A stretch of 64,000 nucleotides of DNA. Source: Cristatella mucedo. Taxonomy: Eukaryota; Bryozoa; Phylactolaemata; Cristatellidae. The notes below the pieces were generated by a model that saw only the letters and a list, made by a program, of their open reading frames with translations, was not told where the DNA came from and ran no database searches. Positions 54,022 to 64,000 of the stretch are shown piece by piece. Location: positions 80,001-144,000 of the forward strand of contig WPIO01000136.1 of assembly GCA_009760855.2 (NCBI GenBank), given 5' to 3'. Each line of letters starts with the position of its first letter. Position 1 is the stretch's first letter. Position numbers and translations under genes: made by a program.

Positions 54022-54166
54022 TTGATTCTGGTTTGGCCCAGTGGTTAAGGTGCTTGCTCCGACCAAGGTCGGGCGGAGGTCGTGGGCTCAAGCCCCGTGG
54101 CGCACGTGAAGCAACTGAATAGAGATGAAGTTCTCTTAGGGCACTATACAAATGAATTATATTCTC
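54022..54166 (+). mobile_element. SINE1 copy, best preserved
   Basis: A box TGGCCCAGTGG matches the polymerase III consensus TRGYNNARNGG exactly; the B box-like word is GGCTCAAGCCC. The tail reads AGATGAAGTTCTCTTAGGGC and ACTATACAAATG. Confidence 0.9.
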
Positions 54167-54303
54167 TTGCAGGGAGTTGCAAAGTGCCCGAATAGAGAGT
54201 ATGTTCCCCTAAGGAGCTATACAAACTACCCTATTACTAAAATCATGGTTGATACTTTATCGGTATTTTTATTATGCATATTCATCTCAAAACCAAGCCA
54301 CAG

Positions 54304-54476
54304 CAGACGAACCATTGCGGCGGCCACTGCAGCCATGCCGAGTCTCGGGCCACGAGAAGAGCTACCACGAAGCTGCTGAATGGTGCGGCTGCCAGGCAGA
54401 CTCCTCCAGCATGGCAGAAGTAGCGCGACGCTGCCGGCGGCTTTGTTACCTTCCTAGCGTGCGATGTACACTTTGA
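54304..54476 (+). CDS. possible terminal exon, unrecognised
   Basis: After an acceptor-like gccacag, one frame reads RRPLQPCRVSGHEKSYHEAA and then CGCQADSSSMAEVARRCRR, ending in TGA at 54474-54476. AATAAA follows at 54488-54493. The GC content is higher than the flanks. No domain is recognised and no upstream exon is found, so it may be chance. Confidence 0.22.
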
Positions 54477-55094
54477 GTGAGTGCCTAAATAAAGTGACAT
54501 CGGCCAAATGAATCCACGTGCTTGCGACATCCCATCCAGACTTGCACGTCTCGGTCCTTCTACATCTTCCTGCCTGCGCTGCTTTGGGCGCTTAGGCAAC
54601 GGGAAGCTTCCCTCTGCTGCCAAACGTCACGGTTGCCATATTGCAGCAGTTCTTGCCACTCTGCACGGTCTACTTATCAAGCAACATATCGAATTCATCG
54701 GTCCTTTTTCTCTGTCTGTTGGGTCTCTGCACTCACTCGCTGCTGCTGCTTCGTTGTCTCCAGATCTGCAGTGCCTGGTGCTCCTCAGAATGCTGCCTTC
54801 CTACTTGGTCACAGAGGCTAAGCCCCTCCGGCTGGCCTCACATCACTCGGAGGCCGACTGCACCAATGCTTCCTGTGCACTCCCAAAGCCCGGACAGAGC
54901 TATCGACTACCAATGGAGCATGCATCACAAACTAAAAACTTGCTTATGCCTTGCAAGACTTTCTCCGTCTCTGGGAACCGTCTGTGTGCTTATACTCACA
55001 CAAATTGCGCCAGCTGTAACTACTTAGCTGACATGCATTCTTTACAGCACTTGCAAAAGGGCTTACAGAAGAGATTGAGTTCTCAATGACAGCA

Positions 55095-57020
55095 CTCTGC
55101 ACGTGTTTAATTCTTGTTGCTTCCTGTATTATGTCTTGCTCAGCATCCGATGCACGGATGCTTATTAATCAAGTCCCATCCTTCCACCATTATCTGCTAC
55201 CTCGTCCACCCAGATGCATCCCAATGCATCCTTGTAAACTGTTTTAAGTTCTCTGAATTCTCATCCTTAATTGATAGGATCTACGCAAAGTTCTGGAAGC
55301 TCATATTTCTTTCAAGCTCATCTCAAACATTATTTATCTCCAAACAACATAATCCAATGTCACGATCCAAACCATGACTGCTACTGCTACTGCCACTGGG
55401 TCTTAGTAAAGGGGCAAAGTGATAGAAACTCATGACCCCCCCCCTCCCTCGGTCTTGGGTTTGAGTACTGAAACCGGCAATCAATTATCTCCCATTAGAA
55501 GCAGGAAGAAAGATACGATGGCTCTTCTGCCACCTTTTGATGCTAAACAATGGCACCAGTTGCCCTTTACGTTTTACTTTTCTTTTTAATTTCTTTTGTA
55601 TAAGTTTAACAGGGCCCCGTGCAGCAAAAATGTTAGCTAAATGTAAGTATTGCTTGCTTTGCCTACCCAGTTGTCATTAAGCAAATCTAACCAAATTGCA
55701 TTGCTTACAGATTAGATACGATAAATCTCCATGGTAAAATGACAAGGGATTATACATGCAGGCATATTTAAGGGTCTGCTTGTAAGGCTAGTTCTGCACT
55801 AATAACTCCAAGAGTATATGTGCAGCTGTTCAATCGAAAGTTAAAAGGTACACCCTGAGTCTGTGCTGGTATGTATGTCAGACAATCACTTGGGGCAGTT
55901 AACCGTGTGCTGGTTCATTGACCAGCCGAGTCGAGTTGCCTGAGGCTGAGAGAGCTGGAGTGCCAGCCGCTGCCTCAGCTGCACAGTAAACGGGTTCATT
56001 GGAGGTCGCTATTTTATGCATAAATCAATACGCAGTCAAAACGAACGTCAATCGGAGCTATGTGACATGTGCCATTGAACAGATTATTTAAGTGACTTGG
56101 CTTCGTAGCCATTGCAGTGACTCCATTTTCAGGTGTCAAATAGCGCACTATGTCAGCGACAAATACCGGAGAGCCAAAAAATAATCGGCAATAAGAAATG
56201 GACTTTTACAGCTTATAAATTAACCACGTTAAACAGTGTTCCGCAAGCTATTTCCAATTTTGAGCCACGACAGCCCCCTCTCAACTGCCTTTGCACGTTT
56301 TAGGTCGGCATGAGTGACACTCAGCCATGCAGAATGAGGCCGAACTGGAGGACTCGGTGGTCGCCATTTTCTATTCACCGCCTCGATGACAGTTCCCGTA
56401 GTAACAGATCTGCCACGGGTATTCAACTAGGCTCTATTTCCACACCAACGCGACCGCCTCGGTTGCCAGCTTAATGCATCGCCTACATTTTGAAACACAG
56501 CTTGTTTCGGGCAGGTGCTAGCTCTGCATTGTGTGGGTAGTCGAGTAGAGATAGCACCTGGACGGTAGAGTCAATGTGTGAAAGCCGGAGGGGGAATGCA
56601 CGAGCATATGTGAGCGCCCATTGGCGCGTCTGTGCAATACCTTTAACACTGAGTGGCTCTATTCTGTCGAGTTTCCTGTTGCATGCCCAAACAAAATATG
56701 GCCACATCCGGAGTAAATACCGTTGCCAAGAGGGGCCACCTTGAGTTGAGAGAAGGTGAGCTGCAGTGGCGGCGGCAGCAGCAGAAGTAGCAGAGCTGAG
56801 TGCGGACGGTCGATTGAGATAGTAGGGCACAGGAAGTAGCAGCACCAGCTGAAAACGAATGCTAAGAAAATTATGGAAAAGTCAGCAGAGCATGAGAGTG
56901 CAGCACTGTGTTGGTCAGCAATAATTACTGCATCTGGGACCACTACACCAGATGCTTGTCTTTTGCAGTCTTTACGTAAACAGCGGTCCCCAAATCTTTT
57001 TTCCTAAGAAGACAATGGGA
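55095..57020. other. no gene recognised
   Basis: Mixed AT-rich DNA with scattered short frames. Nothing shows splice signals plus coding character together, and no repeat family member is obvious. Confidence 0.45.
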
Positions 57021-57868
57021 GACATCACGAGGAGGCTGAAACAGCTGCAACAGCACAGCTTGGTTTGAAGAGTTCAAGTCGTGTACAGGTCAAAGGGTAA
57101 GAACTCTGCCTTGTGTTTGTACTTGCATAATCGTATCCGTCGTCCACAGGCAACGACTTTTGGTTTCCGGAGTGCTGATTAGCAGCCGGCCGTTTTGTAG
57201 CGGCGCGCCTGATCTCTCCGACGCTGGCGACCTGCAAAGACATATCGCTTTGCATCGTATCGCCTCTAGCGGCGGCTGTGCTAAAAGTGTTCGATTTTTT
57301 TTTATTCTAAAAAACTCCCATTGCTATAATCACCCGATCTCATTCTCGGCACCTTTTGCGTCAACGAGTCTGCCTGCTAAAGGCTTAAACCTTTAAGCGA
57401 TGTACGACGTCTGACGTGTAGACGCACCTGGATATGGATTTGCTTCATTTAGGGTACAATGGAAGCGACGCATAATTTTTGGAAATGTCACTCAAGTGGT
57501 TCTGCAGTAGTCCAAGGATACTAAATTCAGAGACCGCATGGCCAATGTAAGAACCCTGAGGCAACTTATCATGATTAGAGCTTGTAGGAAGTTCTTATAA
57601 GCTGGCAACAAAGCAGATTAACACAACTGCAAGGTCTCTAGCAGCAACTCCCTCGCTGCATGATTGGAAAAGCCGCTGTCACGCATCCCACGAGGCCGAT
57701 CGCCGTGAGTCGTAGCATAAGTAGAGTTCAGGGTCGTCGCACTGAATACTGCTTTGGCTCCACTCTAGACCCAGTGCTGCTGCCCCCTCCCCCGGAAGTG
57801 GACCGCGCTGCTGGGCGTCATGACCACGCCACCCGGCACCGCTTCTCTGCTCACTTCGGGATAACAAT

Positions 57869-58005
57869 TGATGCGAAATAATGTCCATTAAACGAAGTAA
57901 AACTTCAGAGAAAGAGACGTTGATCATTCATGCCGTCGCGTCGCCAAGCTGGAATGCGATTGCGTACTATTTTGGGATGGACGGAATCTAAGCGGAGCTT
58001 CAAAT
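57869..58005 (+). repeat. diverged 137-bp direct repeat, copy 1
   Basis: Shares ATTAAACGAAGTAAAACT, AGAAAGAGACG, CGCCAAGC and AGCTTCAAATC with the segment at 58121-58255, in the same order and orientation. Confidence 0.75.
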
Positions 58006-58120
58006 CGTGCCGGTCGTTACTCACTTCCTGATTAAAAATTATTACTCACTTAACAATAATTACATTACTATATACATTACTATTCCTATTAACATTAATC
58101 ACTTCCTTATTAAAAAATTA

Positions 58121-58255
58121 TTGCGATGTATTCATTAAATAAAGTAAAACTCCAGAAAGAGACGCTTATCATTCGTGTCGACGCTTCGCCAAGCCGGAGT
58201 GCACTTGCGTTCTATTTTGGGAGAGATGAAGTTTTAAGCAGAGCTTCAAATCTGG
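58121..58255 (+). repeat. diverged 135-bp direct repeat, copy 2
   Basis: Second copy, about 250 bases downstream of the first. Confidence 0.75.
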
Positions 58256-58592
58256 TTTGGGAAGCATGCAGTCTCTGTGCAGTCGCCGTCTCAGTAGATG
58301 ACACTACGGTCGCGAGAGAGAGCTCGAGCCTAATGCTTCGAGCGACGCTCAAAGCGCCACGAATACCGCAGCAACTTTAACTGCGGCCTTCAAAGGAGAA
58401 TCGAAGCCTTAACCGACTACAGCTGGAGCTTCGGCAGCGACATTCCTTTAAACTGGTTCGCTGTTTTCATGCTGGCCACGTAGACCATCCCCCTGCGGTA
58501 GCCACTTTGGTGCTATCACGAAGCCACTTTTGTCCACCGGGGGGCAGAGAGGGTAGCGGGTCTTGCGGGGGGGGGCCACCTCTACACTCCCC

Positions 58593-58740
58593 ACGGGAGG
58601 AACAGCAGCTGCAAGCAGACATCAGAAGACTCGGGTCTGCTCTCGCGGCCAACTCGCCATCGCTGCTGCCGCGACCGAAACTGCATCTCGTCAGCCATTC
58701 GGTTCGCATGCTGCACGTTCATGCTTCCCTGGTCGTCTAG
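58593..58740 (+). CDS. possible terminal exon, unrecognised
   Basis: The frame reads REEQQLQADIRRLGSALAAN, then SPSLLPRPKLHLVSHSVRML, ending ASLVV-stop at 58740. It has coiled-coil-like and then amphipathic character and exon-like GC content. A LINE A 3' end starts immediately after. No polyadenylation signal or upstream exon is clear. Confidence 0.28.
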
Positions 58741-59139
58741 TTCTTCTATGTATCTGCATTTGTAACTCTCTACAAAGCCATAAAGACTATGTGGGTGTCA
58801 TGCAGGAGAGTTTTGTATAGCGCACTCGCAGCCTCAGCGGCTTTCCGTACACATTCGGTAGCCAACAGACTTCGTTCGTCTCACGCAATAAAGAGAAAGT
58901 GGGAAGCATAGCAGAGTCAGGAGAGCAGTTGAGGTAGTGAGTAGCATGGACGTAGCAGCTCATGACCGCTGAAAACGATGCAACATCGTCGGCAGCATGA
59001 GACTAGTTGTCGTTGCATGAAAATTTTTGGAAGCGAGTTCCACAGTCTAGTACTTGCAGAGCTAAAGCTTCTGTCGTCAAAGGTCTTTAAGTGGAAGAAT
59101 GGAACAGCTAATTTATTTTCCACGCAGGACCTGAGGACC

Positions 59140-59302
59140 TGAGGGCCACTAGGTAAGGCGGTTGCTTTTCATGACTTCGGCTCCAAGGTCGTGGGTTCGA
59201 ATCTTGTGGTGGGCGATCCTTTATCACCACTGCCAGCGGTGGTGATAGCCGTCAAGGCTCTTCTGTCGCTATTTAAAAAGAGGTTGTTAAATCAGATAGT
59301 AA
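59140..59302 (+). mobile_element. SINE2 copy nested in LINE A
   Basis: CACTAGGTAAGGCGGTTGCT, GGTCGTGGGTTCGAATCTTG (a B box with one change) and a body with ATCACCACTGCCAGCGGTGG and TTGTTAAATCAG. LINE A resumes at GCGAAGAGGCTGAAACGGAT. Confidence 0.85.
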
Positions 59303-59949
59303 AGGGCGCGAAGAGGCTGAAACGGATGCAGCAGTTCAGCTAGGTACGAAGGAGCCGACCCCGTGTGGGTCAGCGTAAGAACTTTGCTCTGTATCCATTG
59401 ATCAACCGGCAGCAATCCTAGTTCTTTTAGCAAAGGAGACACGTGCTCAAACCTCTGTGACTAGCTTGAAGACTAGCCTTGCAGCCATATTCATAGCCAT
59501 CTGCAGTGGCCTTGTTGCTTTCTTTGGTAGCCCAGCCAAAAGAGAATTACAATAATCAAGTTGAGACAGAAATAAGGAGCTAGTCAATGTTTTTTCAAAC
59601 CGCTGTGGAAGACAGCTCCTAATCTTGGATAGGGATCGGACGTGATGCCAAGCTGTAGAAGCAGTCTTCTGAATAAAGCATTGAAAATTTAGGCAGCTTT
59701 CGAAAATGACACCTAAATTTCGAGCACGTTGTAAAAAGAGCAAAGCCTTTTAATCCAGCCACAAGCTTAGGGTGTTCTATGAGCAGCAGATCGGTTTTAT
59801 CGTCATGTGGTTTCAAAAAGTTTCCGACATTCAGGATTGAATGTCGGCAAGGCGAGCATTCAGTTTTCCAGTTGCTGCAGCAGATTCCGACGGTTTGAAT
59901 GACAAATACAGCTGAGTATCGTCAGTATAAAAGTGGGGATACGGAAATT

Positions 59950-60008
59950 CCCCCCCCCCGACATTCCCCCCCCGACATTTCCCCCTGGGATAGGACATTC
60001 CCCTCCGG
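59950..60008 (+). repeat. C-rich imperfect repeat
   Basis: Two to three units of CCCCCCGACATT and related CCCCTGGGATAGGACATTCC words directly precede the telomere-like tract. Confidence 0.8.
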
Positions 60009-60015
60009 CATATGG

Positions 60016-60112
60016 TTTAGGGTTTTATAATTTAGGGTTTTTAGGGTTTAGCGTTTAGGGTTTTTAGGGTTTAGTGTTTAGTGTTTAGGGTTTAGGTTTT
60101 AGGGTTTAGGGC
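60016..60112 (+). repeat. interstitial TTTAGGG telomere-like tract
   Basis: About twelve heptamer-like units, roughly eight exactly TTTAGGG and the others TTTAGTG, TTTAGCG or TTTAGGT. Confidence 0.9.
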
Positions 60113-60457
60113 GGGCTGCCTAAATCCACCCTTGCTCGTATTCCGCGCTTTAATTAGTACGTATTAGGGCGTAACTAGATCTCTTGAGCTCGAGTTATAC
60201 TCAGTAGATCTCTGAGACTTAATGCTCATTTGCAAGAACGCGCGGCACGCCATAGCGCGTCCCGCTTTGACGGGTACGAACAAGTGCCTGGCGGCTTCAA
60301 GCGGGACCGAACTCCCACGGGACCGAACTGTATAGCTCGCGGCTGCCGCAGCCGCTGCGACTGCCGCCGCCGCTCGCTCCATTAGAAACCATCTTTCTAA
60401 TCCATCCATTATTCTAATTATACTGAGTTGATTTTATTTTTTATAGAGCGTGAACTT
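60113..60457. other. insert of unknown origin inside LINE A
   Basis: Includes a GC-rich block (60230-60385) with GACCGAACT repeated twice and CCGCAGCCGCTGCGACTGCC. No gene is recognised. Confidence 0.4.
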
Positions 60458-60503
60458 CATTTGATCATATATGTATATATATATATATATATATGATCAA
60501 ATG
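60458..60503. repeat. 46-bp AT-rich perfect-arm hairpin
   Basis: CATTTGATCATATAT and ATATATGATCAAATG are exact reverse complements around a short ATGTATAT... core. Further TA runs continue to about 60595. Confidence 0.9.
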
Positions 60504-60563
60504 ACGTTTATATATATATATATGTATATATCTGTATTATATATATATATATCTATCTGTATA

Positions 60564-60595
<32 letters not shown>

Positions 60596-62635
60596 ATTCT
60601 TTGTTATACAGTTCATCAACATAAGAGGGAAATGTCCTCCAACCATAAAAAGGATATTCTATTTGATGGACCTTAATCATTTTTCCTAGAGGTTGAGTTT
60701 AAATGGACAACAGCAAGGAACAGAAGATGGACCCTGGAGGGACTCCACAGGTAACCGGTCTCGTGTGTGAGGCCGGACCTCCACACGACACGGATTGAAT
60801 ACGATCAGACAAGTACGATTTAAACCATGCTAGTGCCTCTTCTGCCAGACCGGTAGTTGTTCCCAATCGTTCAAGTAGAACATCGTGATCAATGGTGTCG
60901 AATGCAGCTGACAGATCTAGCAGAGCTAGGGCATTTACATTCCAGTCATCGTTGCCTCGTATAATGTCATTTTTAACACGGAGGAGAGCAGTTTCAGTAG
61001 AGTGCTGCCTCTTGAACCCTGATTGAAATATTTCTGATTTTTCATTCTTTTCAATTTGTTCAACCAGCTGGTTAGAAACACTTTTTTCAAGAATCTTTGA
61101 CGATAAAAGAAGAAAAAAAAACTAGTTTGCAAGGACCTCTGTATTTAACCTGGGCTTTTCAAGTCTGGTTCTAATGATTGCCGATTTGAAGAACTTGGGT
61201 ACGACCCCTTTTCCCAAAGAAGCATGAAAAATCTCGGTTATGGCAGGGCTAAGATGGGCTGCCAGTGAAGATCACAAAGATGATGGTATAGGGTCTTCAG
61301 GAGACGAGCTCATTTTTACTAGACCTTATTAAGGTAGCCACATCGCATACAGAAACCTCGGAAAACCTTTTAAGGAAGGTCACAGCTTGTGATACTGCAA
61401 TTGCTTTAGTCGGATGGGGCTTTATGGAGGCACGAAAGTGCACCATTTTTTCAGTAAAGAAGTCTGAAAACTTTTCAGCTGAGCCCTTAATATTTGGGGA
61501 GTCAGACCAGTCCGCTTTGGCCAGTAGATGATTTACTGTCTTGTAAATATTTTTAGAGTCCTACTGGCAGAAGTTCAGCTTTCGAGTAAGAAAAAGAAGC
61601 CTGGCTTTTTTAAGCTTCCGGGTGTAAATTCAACGGAAGTCTTTCAAATTGACTAGATCCGCACCTCAGACCCCGTTTTCTTGAAACGACGTTTAAGCCT
61701 GCGCTTAATGCGGCGCATCTTCAAGAATATTTCTTGTAAATTGAAAGGAATCTCCGCGACTTTGTACATGGATAGAATAACCGGGAGCATGCTTGTCAAG
61801 AGCACTCCTGAATGTCATGTTCACTGCATCAGTGAGGGTATCGAGGCTGCCGGTCAGGTCTAAGTGCAGATCAAAAAGACCTGCACCACAAACACATTTA
61901 AAAAATGATCTATGTCAATGCTTTGTAGTTTACGCCGCTTGACAAGTTTGATATTACCCTGTACGTAAAAGGAAGCAGGAACAGTAAGCGAGACCGCACA
62001 ATGATCCGATAGGGTCAGCGGGCACACCACAAGGTCCGTGGGGAGGTCATCCTTAGTTATCACGAGATCTAGAATATGGCCACCGACGAGGGTGTTATAA
62101 TTAATATATTGGGCCAAATCAAAGTTCTCCAGACATTCAAGAAATGAGTGAGCCTGGCTTTTGCTTAGGTTTTTAACGTGAATATTGAATTCTCCAGCAA
62201 TGATTAAAGGCCTATCACACACAAATACAAAACTCTGAAAACTCCTCTATAAACAAGTTTAGACAGCCAGAAGTAGGTAATGTAAGGTAATATATCTCCG
62301 ACTGCGACATTTGAAATCGTTAGTAACATTTGAAACAGTTGTAACATTTGAAATGTTACTGATTTACTGGGAAATAAGCTTAATCAAAAAAAGGTGCAAC
62401 GATAAACTCCAAGCTGCTAGCCAGCAAGCTATTCTAGCATCGAGCCGAAATTCTGACTGTGCACTTCTGCTTATTCTCTTGCATTGTGGGCCATCCAAAG
62501 TCAACGCAAAAGAGAGTCAACATTTTTGCAAGAAAAAACATTATGTTGATTGTTTGAGCATCGTTTGACAGTGCTACTGCCTAACAGGTTTTTTGGTTTC
62601 AGTTGAACCTTCCTCATGTAACGTCAGAGACCATT

Positions 62636-62737
62636 CAATTGCGTTTCCCTTTGCAGCAAATGCAAAGCAAATAGAAAGAGAATGAATTCTCTGAGGGCGC
62701 TTTGTCAAGTACATTATTGTTATTATTATTATTATAG
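62636..62737 (+). mobile_element. LINE B tail fragment
   Basis: CCCTTTGCAGCAAATGCAAA, AGAAAGAGAATGAATTCTCT, GAGGGCGCTTTGTCAAGT and a TTATTATTATT run. Confidence 0.85.
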
Positions 62738-62796
62738 ATGAATGGGAAAATAGACATGTACGTAAGCGTAGCCAAATAAGTAGATAAATAGATAGC

Positions 62797-62799
<3 letters not shown>

Positions 62800-62853
<54 letters not shown>

Positions 62854-62854
62854 C

Positions 62855-62887
<33 letters not shown>

Positions 62888-62940
62888 AAATGGATAGATA
62901 GATAGATAGATAGATATAGTAAATAGATGCATAGAGAGAT
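62800..62940 (+). repeat. (TA)n and (GATA)n microsatellite cluster
   Basis: TATA runs separated by a short GAGAGAGA word, then TG and GATA units. Confidence 0.92.
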
Positions 62941-63420
62941 AGAGAGGTAAATTGATAGATGAAAAGGTAAATTGATAAATAGATCTATAGATAGATGGTT
63001 AGATCTATAACTTGATAGATAGCTTAATTGTTCATTACACCTGCCTACGCCAGCGACTTAAATAAGTCTTGCAATACCAAATGACGACCTCGATGTACTC
63101 TTTTCGAAACCAGCTTTGAGCCCAAATTGCTGGTAGCAGCCATCTTTAATATAACGCAACTTCGCCAGGAAGCGAAGGATTGCACGGTTCGCTGTACCGA
63201 CCGCATGATTCAAGATCCTAGAGGTACGGCTGCATACATGCTAATTTCAATAGGTCAGCTAGCTAGCTAGCTCCAGGAGGTTAGCTATCTCGAGGCTATC
63301 GTCCATCTGTCACTTCTAAGCGAATTTGTATCGTGTTGCCTCCGTAATGTCTTCCCTTGAAATACATCGTAAATACTGGAGAGCATCTTCAGAAAGGTAG
63401 AGATCTATTTCCTTCTAGGC

Positions 63421-63812
63421 CATTAGTTGTGACGCTACCGCATTGGAGATCTACATTGGTGGAAAAGAGTTTGACACCGGAACTGAGCTCTTAGTACTCA
63501 GTCACGTACAACTTCGGATTTATAATGCTTGGCTTGATAGAAATCAGTTCAAAGTCTAAAGATCATCATTAATCCTAATAAATATAGCTTCGAAGTTAAC
63601 TTGGACTCAACCCTAAAGAATAAAAAGTCACGATGGTAATATACAAGCACACGGTACCTCGCGGTAGCTATGCCATGCTTTGTAGCCATCGCTTCTTTCC
63701 TGCAGCAAGCTTCAATCTTTTTTCCTATACGAAGACTCTCGGTGAACTTATTGCACGTCCTTAACGACTAATGTGGCATGTGAGCATCATATATATATGT
63801 GGTTTTTTGATA
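63421..63812 (+). repeat. unclassified repeat, + strand copy, with a short conserved reading frame
   Basis: Matches 38515-38835 on the opposite strand. A 46-codon frame (63421-63558) reads DATALEIYIGGKEFDTGTEL, then LSHVQLRIYNAWLDRNQFK, and stops; the other copy keeps the same residues at most positions. LINE B coding follows at 63812. Confidence 0.7.
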
Positions 63813-64000
63813 TGTTAATAAAACTGCTTGCTGGCCTACCGGCATGTGCTATCAGGCGATTACAGCTGGTGCAGAACTCCGAAGCTAGGCTTGTCTGTCG
63901 TCAGCGTCGCAGTTGCCACATCACACCACTTCTCGCCGACCTGCACTGGCTACCAGTCAAGCAATGGATCGACTTCAAAGTTTTGTCGCTCACTTTTAGG
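63812..64000 (+). mobile_element. LINE B C-terminal region, cut by window end
   Basis: LLAGLPACAIRRLQLVQNSE, ARLVCRQRRSCHITPLLADL and HWLPVKQWIDFKVLSLTF are in frame and well preserved. The element continues past the window. Confidence 0.88.

Larger units (their letters stand above)
58748..62275 (-). mobile_element. LINE A second long copy, split by insertions
   Basis: Parallel to the copy at 50.7-53.7 kb from its 3' end through RT to endonuclease (GEFNIHVKNLSKS, LTLSDHCAVSLTVP), but more damaged. It is interrupted by a SINE2 at 59140-59302 and by 59938-60670, where C-rich, telomere-like and AT-hairpin DNA is inserted between two positions that are adjacent in the other copy. Confidence 0.88.

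Noticed and set aside
54508-55089. 193-codon + strand frame
   Set aside because: No domain, no splice context, and it ends in a stretch resembling a degraded LINE B tail (AGAAGAGATTGAGTTCTC).
60471-60689. Ile/Tyr-rich frame
   Set aside because: Encoded by TA repeats.

Overview
This window is from an animal (metazoan) nuclear genome, most likely an invertebrate. Coding sequence is split into short GT-AG exons separated by long, repeat-filled introns. The main gene encodes a p120/delta-catenin, an adherens-junction protein. Non-LTR retrotransposons, tRNA-like SINEs, a Tc1-type transposon and long microsatellites are common. I cannot place the phylum. There are no operons, CRISPR arrays, tRNA genes or rRNA genes that I can support.

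Layout. From about 1.9 to 34.4 kb on the + strand lies a delta-catenin gene; its 5' exons are probably left of the window. I resolve 17 exons, and the reading phases agree at every junction except one. They cover a low-complexity N-terminal region, all nine armadillo repeats of the family in the right order, a long linker, and a C-terminal tail ending in the PDZ-binding residues DSWV, followed by a 3' UTR with AATAAA. The exception is the entry into the exon at 31423-31740, which needs either an unseen microexon or a one-base shift in a GCG run. At 35.2-36.8 kb there is an unrecognised, frame-disrupted coiled-coil coding region with its own AATAAA. From 46.0 down to 43.6 kb on the - strand is the large last exon of a Ser/Thr/Ala-rich, mucin-like, single-pass membrane protein. 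From 46 to 64 kb repeats dominate, with a few weak candidate exons (49.4-50.5, 54.3 and 58.5 kb).

Repeats. I separate two L2/CR1-like LINE families. Family A has a 3' end of unit-length TGTAACTCC...ATACATTACAT type on its own strand; all six copies I find are on the - strand, and one (50.7-53.7 kb) keeps endonuclease and reverse transcriptase domains. Family B has a 3' tail with AAAGCGCCTAGAAAGAGATT and then TAT repeats; about twenty copies occur on both strands. Two tRNA-like SINE families are present. SINE1 ends in a tail that closely resembles the LINE B tail, and SINE copies sit inside LINEs at least six times. Other unexplained structure includes a 210-bp direct repeat in neighbouring introns, a 320-bp opposite-orientation repeat carrying a conserved short reading frame, an interstitial TTTAGGG tract, a perfect 30-bp palindrome and a 46-bp AT hairpin.

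The resolved genes are not an obvious functional cluster. A delta-catenin (cadherin-binding, cytoplasmic) next to a mucin-like membrane protein could both serve epithelial surfaces, but that is only a remark on neighbourhood.
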